Program-made: the position numbers and the translations under genes
Shown: positions 5,920-12,813 of the stretch, piece after piece
Layout of the letters: each line of letters begins with the position of its first letter
How positions within the stretch are numbered: position 1 is the stretch's first letter
NCBI GenBank assembly: GCA_964591175.1
Contig: CAZQAF010000057.1
Location: 1 to 22,946, forward strand
Length of the DNA: 22,946 nt
From: UBA11574 sp964591175
GTDB taxonomy: Bacteria > Desulfobacterota > Desulfobacteria > Desulfobacterales > UBA11574
Reading direction: 5' to 3'
The notes under the pieces: model-generated
What the model was told of the DNA's origin: nothing
Databases searched by the model: none
The model's input: only the letters and a program-made list of their open reading frames with translations

Positions 5920-6867
5920 CTAAAAAGAATTATTGGATAATCGATAAAATAATCCGCGTTTTTGTTTTACGGATTTTATTGTTCCTTCCGCTTCCATAGC
6001 TGCAAGATATGTCTTCATCTCATCCGCCGGCAAGCCAAGAATTTCAGACAGGTCCTTTAACGTGCAGGGACGTCTGGCAATGGTTCCCAATATGGCTGAT
6101 GCCTTGTCTTTACGATAGGCAAAAAGCGCTTTATGCTCGGGCGGATCAGCGACGATAACGGCAGTTTCCATTTGAAAGATTCTTAAAACATGTTCGAGCT
6201 CCTCCCGGCTGGCGGGACGAAGCGTCGAAACCGTTCCGGGTCGATCCAGGGTATTCAGATGGATCTGATCCGGATTGATTTTTTTAATCGTCTGTTTCAA
6301 GGCTTCCAATTCATGGTTTGAATCATTCAAGCCGGGAATGATAAATATTTCAAGCCATATTTTCCCGCTGTATTCCTTTCGAAATTGAACAAGCCCGCGG
6401 ATGATGCCGTCCAGTCGCAGATGAGAACAAGGGCGGTTTATCTTTTGAAACGTCTTTTCTGTGGCGGCATCCAGTGACGGAATGACCACGGCGGCATCTA
6501 TCATATCCTTTCGCACCTGTTTTTGATAAAACAAGGCGCCGTTGGTCAGCACCGCCACGGGAATGTCAGGGGCCTGATCTTTTATGAAACGGATAACATC
6601 GCCGATTTTTTTATGAAGTGTCGGTTCACCGGAGCCGGAAAAGGTGATGTAATCCGGCCGGGCATGATGCGCCAGATAATGGATCAGCTCTTTTTTAACC
6701 GCATCAAATGACACGTATTCTTGACGTTCCAATGTCAGGCGGGAAGTTTTACCGCATTCGCAGTAAATGCAATCTAAAGTACAGGTCTTCATGGGGACCA
6801 GGTCCACACCCAGAGAAATCCCCAGCCTGCGCGAAGGTACCGGGCCGAAAAGGTAATGGTATTGCAT
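5920..6867 (-). CDS. radical SAM protein (COG0731/UPF0026-type) with C-terminal winged helix
   Basis: The product has 315 residues. The radical SAM 4Fe-4S motif C-x3-C-x2-C is at C29, C33 and C36 (CTLDCIYCECG). The N-terminus YLFGPVPSRRLGISLGVDLV is characteristic of COG0731 Fe-S oxidoreductases. SGSGEPTLH (about 77-85) is the SAM-binding GGE-type region, and VLTNGA follows at about residue 105. IFIIPGLND, at about residue 175, completes the partial TIM barrel. Residues from about 240 onward form a helical wHTH-like domain (DLSEILGLPADEMKTYLAAMEAEGTI), which could bind nucleic acid. The substrate is unknown. GAGGAA precedes the ATG. The gene is monocistronic as far as can be seen, with repeats on both sides. 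Confidence 0.85.
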   Translation of the reverse strand: MQYHYLFGPVPSRRLGISLGVDLVPMKTCTLDCIYCECGKTSRLTLERQEYVSFDAVKKELIHYLAHHARPDYITFSGSGEPTLHKKIGDVIRFIKDQAPDIPVAVLTNGALFYQKQVRKDMIDAAVVIPSLDAATEKTFQKINRPCSHLRLDGIIRGLVQFRKEYSGKIWLEIFIIPGLNDSNHELEALKQTIKKINPDQIHLNTLDRPGTVSTLRPASREELEHVLRIFQMETAVIVADPPEHKALFAYRKDKASAILGTIARRPCTLKDLSEILGLPADEMKTYLAAMEAEGTIKSVKQKRGLFYRLSNNSF

Positions 6868-6916
6868 TTTTTCCTCAATAGTGCTGTTATATCGGCCCAG
6901 GGCCGGACATTACATA

Positions 6917-7090
6917 TAGAAGCCATCTCAAGCCTTTTCGTCCGATATCGGCGTTGAGCCCTCGTCTCAAGTCCTCGACATACTTGAGAATGTCTGCGGG
7001 TTGATCCTCGGCCTCGTCTTCCGTCTTCGCCTGAAGGCTACGCCGGACAAGTGATCTCGACCGAAAATCCTAATTTTGAGAAGGCTTCTA
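6917..7090. mobile_element. MITE-like element with TAGAAGCC terminal inverted repeats
   Basis: The 174-bp element runs from TAGAAGCCATCTCAA on the left to TTGAGAAGGCTTCTA on the right, which are inverted copies with one mismatch. The left interior includes the CCGATATCGG palindrome also found at 2512-2558. It contains no ORF of note. The ends fit a TA-flanked non-autonomous element, but a target duplication beyond TA is not visible. It lies in the divergent region between the radical SAM and SDR genes and so may affect both promoters. Confidence 0.7.
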
Positions 7091-7167
7091 GTTTAATATC
7101 TGAATCTTTCATGATAATACCTCAATCGTTGAGAACGCTCAATGGGTTTGTTGCGCCTGGATAAAAG

Positions 7168-8817
7168 ATGGTCAAAATGAACGAAAAAATGCCCGGAATC
7201 ATTGTCACAGGAGCCTCTGGTTTTATCGGCAGGCATTTTGTCATCGCCGTATCCGGTAAGTTTCGGTTGTTCTGTATTGCCCGGCGAAGCCAGAAAGAAG
7301 CGGGTGTTCCGGAAAACGATCATACCCACTGGCTCCAGGCGGACATCACCAAGTGGGAAAATATTTTGAGAGTCATCGAGTATATCCGGGATCATGGTGG
7401 GGCGGATTTTGTTTTGCACCTGGCCGGTTATTACGATTTTACCCTGCTGGAAAATCCTGTGTACGAGGAGACCAACGTTGTCGGCACCCGTTATCTTCTG
7501 GAGTTGTCAAAATTACTGAAGATCAAACGGTTTATATTTTCAAGTTCTCTTGCTGCCTGTAAATTTCCCTCTCCGGGCCGGGCATTGACCGAAAAAAGTC
7601 CTTTGGATGCGGATTTTCCCTATGCAAAAAGCAAAAGACGTGCGGAAAGGATAATTAAAGAGTATTCCGAAACACTTCCCTGCTCCATTGTCCGATTGGC
7701 CGCCGTGTACAGCGACTGGTGCGAATATCCCATTTTGTACATGATGTTAAAATCCTGGCTGTCCAATAAAAAGCCTTTGTCCAGGATTGTAGCCGGTAAG
7801 GGTGAATCCGCTGTGCCGTATCTTCACATCAAAGACTTGATCAAGCTGTTCCTTCGAATGATAACCATCAGTGATACTCTCCCTCAACTGGGGGTATATA
7901 TCGGCGGATCACAGGGGAGTATTTCTCATATCGACCTTTTTCGAACCGCCACCCGATATTATTACGGACATGATGTCAAGCCGCTTAAAATGCCAAAATT
8001 TTTGGTGCGACCGGGATTGTACATGCTTTGCTTTTGGGGATGGCTGATTGGAAGGGAGGTGCTCGAAAAGCCGTGGATGTCCGAATACATCGATAAAAAG
8101 CTGACCATAGATGCGTCTGTAACATACAAATCTTTAGGCTGGAAACCCACGCCGCGATATCATGTATTGCGGCGGTTGCTGTTCATCACGGAAAAAATGA
8201 TTACCCATCCGAATAATTGGACTTTCAGAAACGAACTGATGCTGCAACGGGTGGCTTACCGACAAAGCACCATGATGTATGACATTCTGACGGAATTGCG
8301 GGAATCGTCGGTGGATAAGTTGGTCAACGAAGTGTTGAAGCCTGAGAATGCGGCACGGTTTCCAAATTACCGAAAAATGGATCGGGATTTGCTGAAATGG
8401 TATATTACGTTAAACTACCAGCTTGTTTCGTCCACGGTGCGATACAGAGACCGGGCGATGATACCCAATTATGCGCAGGTTATGGCCTACCGGCGATTTG
8501 TAGAAGGATTTACGGCACGGGAAGTCAAGGACTTGATGTTTTTGACAGCAAAAACCATGGAAAAATCCCTTCTTGAAAGGCCGGAATTTAAGGATTCGAA
8601 ACAGCGGGTGGATGACTATATTATTTTGACCGCACAGCTTGCCATTGATGAATTTGAGGATACCTATGAAATTCTTAAATCGTATCCTCCGGATCAGGTG
8701 GCCGCTGTCGATACCATCAAAGCAATTTCCGGCAGTGATGATCTTAAACGGATTGTGCTTCAGCTTGAAGATATCTGCAGCGATTCGCTGTCCCATCAGT
8801 TGAGCGGTCTATTTTAG
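7168..8817 (+). CDS. SDR-family NAD-dependent epimerase fused to a helical RsbRD-like domain
   Basis: The product has 549 residues. The N-terminal 330 form an extended SDR: TGASGFIGRH (14-23) is the glycine-rich NAD site, AD (58-59) and LHLAG (83-87) are next, SSSLAA (125-130) is the active-site strand, and Y152-x3-K156 is the catalytic pair. From about residue 350 a separate all-helical domain follows (DILTELRESSVDKLVNEVLK, then a WYITLNYQLVSS and YRRFVEGFTAREVKDLMFLT region). It resembles RsbRD N-terminal/globin-sensor-like regulatory domains. The fusion suggests signalling control of the SDR, or a sensor that reads NAD(H) or a sugar nucleotide; this is inference. The start could also be the ATG at 7177, and neither has a good RBS. 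The MITE-like element lies 77 bp upstream. Confidence 0.75.
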   Translation: MVKMNEKMPGIIVTGASGFIGRHFVIAVSGKFRLFCIARRSQKEAGVPENDHTHWLQADITKWENILRVIEYIRDHGGADFVLHLAGYYDFTLLENPVYEETNVVGTRYLLELSKLLKIKRFIFSSSLAACKFPSPGRALTEKSPLDADFPYAKSKRRAERIIKEYSETLPCSIVRLAAVYSDWCEYPILYMMLKSWLSNKKPLSRIVAGKGESAVPYLHIKDLIKLFLRMITISDTLPQLGVYIGGSQGSISHIDLFRTATRYYYGHDVKPLKMPKFLVRPGLYMLCFWGWLIGREVLEKPWMSEYIDKKLTIDASVTYKSLGWKPTPRYHVLRRLLFITEKMITHPNNWTFRNELMLQRVAYRQSTMMYDILTELRESSVDKLVNEVLKPENAARFPNYRKMDRDLLKWYITLNYQLVSSTVRYRDRAMIPNYAQVMAYRRFVEGFTAREVKDLMFLTAKTMEKSLLERPEFKDSKQRVDDYIILTAQLAIDEFEDTYEILKSYPPDQVAAVDTIKAISGSDDLKRIVLQLEDICSDSLSHQLSGLF

Positions 8818-8821
8818 ATAG

Positions 8822-8982
8822 TATCCATCCATAAATGGTCTTTTTGCCCGATCTCAGCGTTATGCTCAAAAAATAATCCTCGGAAGATCAACTATATGCC
8901 GGCTTGTCCCGGTACTTCAACGGGGCGGTTATTTTTTCGCATACCTTGATTTCGAACAAAAATCCTCATTTTTGGATGGACA
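8822..8982. mobile_element. palindromic MITE-like repeat
   Basis: It is bounded by imperfect inverted ends (ATCCATCCATAAATG at 8823-8837, CATTTTTGGATGGAC at 8967-8981). The interior is largely self-complementary, with AAAAAATAATC at 8867-8877 opposite GGTTATTTTTT near 8931. It shares a 35-base core with 5778-5812. No ORF is present. It fills the whole gap between two convergent genes and may act as a bidirectional terminator. Confidence 0.65.
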
Positions 8983-8992
8983 ATAGATAGCG

Positions 8993-9418
8993 TTAATGCC
9001 CAACAGCAAGTATTCCGCTGGCTGCAGCACTGAGAATAATGACCTCGAGCACCGCAATAACCGCGTAAATGATATCCTTGTTCCTCAAAAGGGTCGGCAC
9101 GATCACCGCATAGCATATAATGGTAACACCCGACAGGATAACCACGCCGATAAAATTGAGAAAATCGCCATATTTGAGCATCCCGAGCCAGGCCCATCCG
9201 GGTTTGATGCCGGTGTGTTCAAGATACTCATGAACATTCATAGACCAGTAGCCGGATAGCTTATTCAGCGGAATATAGGGATGGAGCACGCCGAATACAT
9301 AAAGAATGTATGTTATAAATAGAATCAGTAAACCAAAGTACATCCCTTTTTCCAGTATCTTGGCATACAGAATCTGTTCGGGGCTCGCTTTTAATAGGGC
9401 GTTTGTTTTTTCTTCCAT
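8993..9418 (-). CDS. small three-helix membrane protein, DUF1634-like partner of TauE
   Basis: The product has 141 residues, with membrane segments at about 26-45, 86-110 and 115-138. The loop between the first and second is amphipathic and aromatic (YIPLNKLSGYWSM, then a GWAWLGMLKYGDF region). There are no catalytic motifs. DUF1634 proteins are small three-helix proteins commonly encoded beside TauE/SafE exporters. The position, 52 bp downstream of TauE on the same strand, and the topology fit that family, but I cannot confirm it by alignment. It probably helps the exporter. The RBS-like GGGAGAA is next to the ATG. Confidence 0.7.
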   Translation of the reverse strand: MEEKTNALLKASPEQILYAKILEKGMYFGLLILFITYILYVFGVLHPYIPLNKLSGYWSMNVHEYLEHTGIKPGWAWLGMLKYGDFLNFIGVVILSGVTIICYAVIVPTLLRNKDIIYAVIAVLEVIILSAAASGILAVGH

Positions 9419-9470
9419 TTATTTTTCTCCCGGGGAAAATCCATATCCTGCTTGAAGTAAAATTAAACTG

Positions 9471-10421
9471 TTAAAATCCAAGTCCTTTGGAGAGTGCCTT
9501 GATCCCGGCAAAGGCCAGGATGCCAATGACCATCCATCGGATAAGTGTCGGTTTGGCAACTTTAAGCAAACGGACCCCCACAAATGAGCCGAGCATGATT
9601 CCCACAATGGACGGTACGGTCAGCAGGGGGAGGATACAGCCTTTATTCGTGTAGATCCAGGCAGCCGAGGTGTCAGTAATGGAAAGGAGAAATTTGCTGG
9701 TGGCCACACTGATTTTGAGCGGTGCTCCCATCAGCAGGTTGAGCACCGGCACGTTGGCCCATCCGGCTCCCAGTCCGAACATGCCGGCCATAATGCCGAT
9801 GATGACAAACAGACCCAACCCCAATGGGGTTCGGTGGATCTTCCAATCGATAATCTCGCCGGTACTGGCTTCCTGATATACGCCGCAGATATTGAGAATA
9901 GAAGAGAGCCGGTCGGCTTTCGGCACATCCGGGATCGTCGATTTTTTGGCCGTTAACATGAGAACACAAATGCCGAGTATGGTGGCGCCCAGGGCGATTT
10001 GAACGATGTTGGTGGGCAGTGCAAGCCCGATCATGGCACCGATGATGGCGCAGGTGGAAGCGATGAGGGCCACCGGAATCGCCAATCTCAGGCTGGCAAG
10101 GTTCATCTTGAGAAGCCCGGGACCGGCGGCCAGTGCGCCGGAAAGGGCCACCAGAAGCCCGGTACCGCGAACAAAGTCCAAATGGAACGGAAAAAACCCG
10201 CTGATGATCGGCACATAAAGGACCCCGCCGCCAACGCCGCCGAGGACGGCCAGGATTCCCATAATAAAAGTGACGAAAAACAGTATGATCGGCCAGAACC
10301 ACCAGGCATGGCCGGCGCTTGCCGTTTCAGCCGGAACTTTTGCCAGGGCGGGCGATATCCATATGGTCAATGAAACAAGGCCGATGAACATCATGATCCA
10401 CAATTTACCGGTTATCCGCAT
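9471..10421 (-). CDS. TauE/SafE-family sulfite/sulfonate exporter
   Basis: The product has 316 residues. It has an N-terminal signal-like segment ending in PALA (24-27), then about eight membrane helices in two repeats. Each repeat carries a glycine-rich motif: LGGVGGGVLYVPII at about 60-73 and MFGLGAGWANVPVLN in the second half. Between the halves is a cytoplasmic loop of about 45 residues (near 160-205) that is longer than in simple TauE proteins. The family exports sulfite, sulfonates or sulfoacetate by proton coupling, and some members import. In a sulfate reducer a sulfur-oxyanion substrate is likely but not shown. A very strong RBS (AGGAGGAGG) lies just before the ATG. It is the first gene of a two-gene operon with the DUF1634-like gene and is divergent from the PAS activator. 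Confidence 0.85.
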   Translation of the reverse strand: MRITGKLWIMMFIGLVSLTIWISPALAKVPAETASAGHAWWFWPIILFFVTFIMGILAVLGGVGGGVLYVPIISGFFPFHLDFVRGTGLLVALSGALAAGPGLLKMNLASLRLAIPVALIASTCAIIGAMIGLALPTNIVQIALGATILGICVLMLTAKKSTIPDVPKADRLSSILNICGVYQEASTGEIIDWKIHRTPLGLGLFVIIGIMAGMFGLGAGWANVPVLNLLMGAPLKISVATSKFLLSITDTSAAWIYTNKGCILPLLTVPSIVGIMLGSFVGVRLLKVAKPTLIRWMVIGILAFAGIKALSKGLGF

Positions 10422-10968
10422 ATCCTCCTCCTGAACATGGCCGCTAAAATTTTATTGGATCTAGATACCTGATATGAACGTAAATTGCGTCACAAGGATA
10501 TATGTATTGTAGGAGATGAATTTACCCAAAAATGCTATTTATATTACATTCCATGCAATGTCAATTAAAAATGTTCGGAAATTTACGTATAACTTGTTCA
10601 AAATACAATATTTTATCATCCTCAATCCTTGACAGTGTCGCAAAAAAAAATCACTATCTTTACAGGATGTTATCCGATTAAGCGTTGCAATGTGAAACAC
10701 TTTGCCAGGGGTGGGGTAGATTTTTTTGGGCATATGCTTTTGTTTATTCCTTTGGGTCGTCAAAAGTTCTTTTGCAAATATTAAAGGTTATGATAAAAAC
10801 ATATTGAAACGTTATGAAGTTTCGTGTAAAACAAAATGAAACGATAACTGTGCACGATTTAATGCTAAGAAGATCGTAAAATTGAAGGACAAATTCTGAT
10901 GAACTCGTGAAACGTTGGAAAAAGGTATTTCTTTATTAAAACAACGAATTAGTATTTCGCAAAAATCG
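10422..10968. promoter_or_regulatory. divergent regulatory region between TauE and the PAS activator
   Basis: This AT-rich region holds no gene. TGAAAC occurs at 10693, 10805, 10837 and 10908, and the inverse GTTTC at 10819-10823. Two of these form GAAAC-N8-GTTTC (10806-10823). TTGACA is at 10629, but its best -10 (TATCTT, 10655) is 20 bases away. The clustered short motif is a candidate binding site for the adjacent activator, which would then control itself and the TauE operon. The evidence is motif counting only. Confidence 0.35.
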
Positions 10969-12387
10969 ATGAACACATTGCCGCGCACACCCATCAATGG
11001 CCTGTTTGACACGCCTGTCGAGCTGCCTTCTTTGATCGATGAAGTTCCCCTGGCGATTGTCGTGCTGGATACCCGCCGGCGAATCGTGATGATCAATCGG
11101 GCTTTTGAAGCCCTTAGCGGCTTTTCCATGGAAGAGGCAAAAGGAATACATTGTTCTCATATCATGCGAAGCAAGCTGTGCATCCAAAAATGCCCCCTTG
11201 AGAATATGGATTCAAATTCCGAACCCGTTTCCGTTGAAAGCGATATGATCAATAAGGACCGGCAGTTGATTCCGGTGTTGATCAATCTGTCTCCGATTCG
11301 GGATGCTGAAGATAACCTGGCCGGTTTTTTGGAAACCGTTGAAGACCTGCGTCCTCTTAAAGAAGTGAATTCCAGGGAAACCCATGCCTATGTTTTTCGC
11401 CATCTTATCGGAAAAAGTCCTGAAATGACCCGAATCTTTCAGACGCTTCCCCTGCTTGCCCAAAGTGATTCGGCGATTTTGATTACCGGTGAGACCGGAA
11501 CCGGTAAGGACTTACTGGCAGAAGCCGTCCACCAGGCTTCCAATCGAGCAAAAGGTCCCTTTATCAAGGTCAATTGTGGAGCGCTGCCCGAAACCTTGCT
11601 TGAATCCGAGCTTTTCGGTCACCGAAAAGGGGCGTTTACGGGTGCGGTGGAGAATAAACCCGGAAGATTTCGCCTGGCACACAACGGAACGCTTTACCTT
11701 ACGGAGATCGGAGATCTCCCCCTGACATTGCAAGTCAAGCTTTTGATGTTTCTGGATGACAAGGTGGTCTATCCTTTGGGGAGCGCCAAAGGGTTTCAGG
11801 CGGATGTTCGTATCATTGCCGCCACTCATCGCAACCTCGATCTCATGGTGAAAGAGGGAAAGTTTAGAGAAGACCTGATGTTTCGGTTGAACGTCGTGAG
11901 ATTGCATCTGCCGCCGTTGAGGGAGCGGGGAGACGACATTCGGCTGATCCTGGATCACTTTATGAGTATTTTTGCCAAACGCTTTAGAAAAAAAATCAAT
12001 GGATTGTCAAAGAAGGCGCTTAAAATTTTACTGGACTACCCTTTCCCCGGGAATGTGAGGGAACTCAGAAACACTATTGAATATGCCGTGAATATGTGTC
12101 CCAAAGGACAGATACAATCCACACATCTTCCGGCCTACCTTGCCGAGACGAAACATTTTTATGGCCGTGTATCACCGGAAGCCGGTGTAAGGTCCGAATG
12201 GACGTCCTCAATCGTAACATCAGACAGCGAGCAAAGCGGCCAAAAGACATGGGCGTCTTTAGAGAGAGATATGATTATAAAAGCACTGGTCAAAACCAAA
12301 GGGCGGCGCAACAAGGCCGCCGATATGCTGGGCTGGGGGCGAAGCACGTTGTGGAGAAAAATAAAACAGTATAACATAGACGCCTGA
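10969..12387 (+). CDS. PAS-domain sigma-54-dependent activator
   Basis: The product has 472 residues from the ATG at 10969. A longer form from TTG at 10915 is possible; neither start has a good RBS. Domains in order: PAS at about 25-140, with a Cys set (C at IHCSHIM, then LCIQKCPL) often seen in redox- or metal-sensing PAS proteins; AAA+ at about 145-390; and a Fis-type HTH at the end (GRRNKAADMLGWGRSTLWRK). The AAA+ part has Walker A GETGTGKD, the sigma-54 contact loop GAFTGA (221-226), sensor I AATHRNL and R-finger region MFRLNVVRLHLPPLRERGDD. Walker B reads LYLTEIGDLP: the normal Asp is Thr245, although Glu246 is kept. There is no receiver domain, so control is by PAS ligand or redox state. 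The likely targets are the TauE operon and the downstream sigma-54 promoters. Confidence 0.9.
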   Translation: MNTLPRTPINGLFDTPVELPSLIDEVPLAIVVLDTRRRIVMINRAFEALSGFSMEEAKGIHCSHIMRSKLCIQKCPLENMDSNSEPVSVESDMINKDRQLIPVLINLSPIRDAEDNLAGFLETVEDLRPLKEVNSRETHAYVFRHLIGKSPEMTRIFQTLPLLAQSDSAILITGETGTGKDLLAEAVHQASNRAKGPFIKVNCGALPETLLESELFGHRKGAFTGAVENKPGRFRLAHNGTLYLTEIGDLPLTLQVKLLMFLDDKVVYPLGSAKGFQADVRIIAATHRNLDLMVKEGKFREDLMFRLNVVRLHLPPLRERGDDIRLILDHFMSIFAKRFRKKINGLSKKALKILLDYPFPGNVRELRNTIEYAVNMCPKGQIQSTHLPAYLAETKHFYGRVSPEAGVRSEWTSSIVTSDSEQSGQKTWASLERDMIIKALVKTKGRRNKAADMLGWGRSTLWRKIKQYNIDA

Positions 12388-12403
12388 TGGTTAAGAATTT
12401 AAA

Positions 12404-12419
12404 TGAAACAATATGAAAC
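12404..12419 (+). promoter_or_regulatory. tandem TGAAAC boxes, 10 bp apart
   Basis: TGAAAC at 12404 and 12414 lie on the same face of the helix, 43 bp before the NifX-like gene. They match the boxes clustered upstream of the PAS activator. This is a candidate regulator site with no further support. Confidence 0.25.
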
Positions 12420-12461
12420 TTAAATTTGACATACGGAATTTATGGGATTTAACGCCTAATC

Positions 12462-12794
12462 ATGGAACAAAAAATTCTCATCCCTTTATACGCCGATCAG
12501 GTGGCACCCCGGTTTGATCTGGCTACAGAGGTCTCTATTGTCTCGATATCGGATGACGGCCGGGCCACGGAAAAAAAGACCGTGGTGTTGCCGCGGGCGT
12601 CGGCGGAGCAACTTTGTCATCTCATCCTTTTGGAAAAAATTGGAACGGTGGTGTGTGGTGGAATTGAAGATGAGTATTATCAATATCTTAAATGGAAGAA
12701 TGTGACGGTTTTGGATTCCGTGATCGGTTCTTACAAAAAGGTAATCAAACAGCTGGAATCGGGGACGCTTCGAGCCGGAGACATCGTTCGATAA
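12462..12794 (+). CDS. NifX/NifB-type dinitrogenase iron-molybdenum cofactor domain protein
   Basis: The product has 110 residues covering a single PF02579-type domain. VAPRFDLATEV (14-24) is the conserved first motif (x-x-x-x-FG/D...). VVCGGIEDEYYQYLK is the central strand-glycine-helix, and VTVLDSVIGS follows. Proteins of this type bind metal clusters. In sulfate reducers, such proteins (for example in the orange protein complex) are encoded next to sigma-54 activators, as here. There are no other nif genes in the window, so nitrogen fixation is not implied. A role in cluster delivery or in signalling with the neighbouring activator and kinase is inference. The RBS is weak. The gene sits 74 bp after the activator and 19 bp before the kinase. 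Confidence 0.85.
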   Translation: MEQKILIPLYADQVAPRFDLATEVSIVSISDDGRATEKKTVVLPRASAEQLCHLILLEKIGTVVCGGIEDEYYQYLKWKNVTVLDSVIGSYKKVIKQLESGTLRAGDIVR

Positions 12795-12813
12795 AAGCGT
12801 TGTGGAGGGGAAA

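Noticed and set aside
10629..10660. Sigma-70 promoter before the PAS activator
   Set aside because: TTGACA is present, but the best -10 is 20 bases away.
10915..10968. TTG start extending the PAS activator
   Set aside because: The TTG has no RBS and the added residues are not part of the PAS fold. The ATG at 10969 is preferred, though not certain.
12802..12813. GTG start of the dCache kinase
   Set aside because: The GTG lies immediately before the GGAGGGG that serves as RBS for the ATG at 12814.
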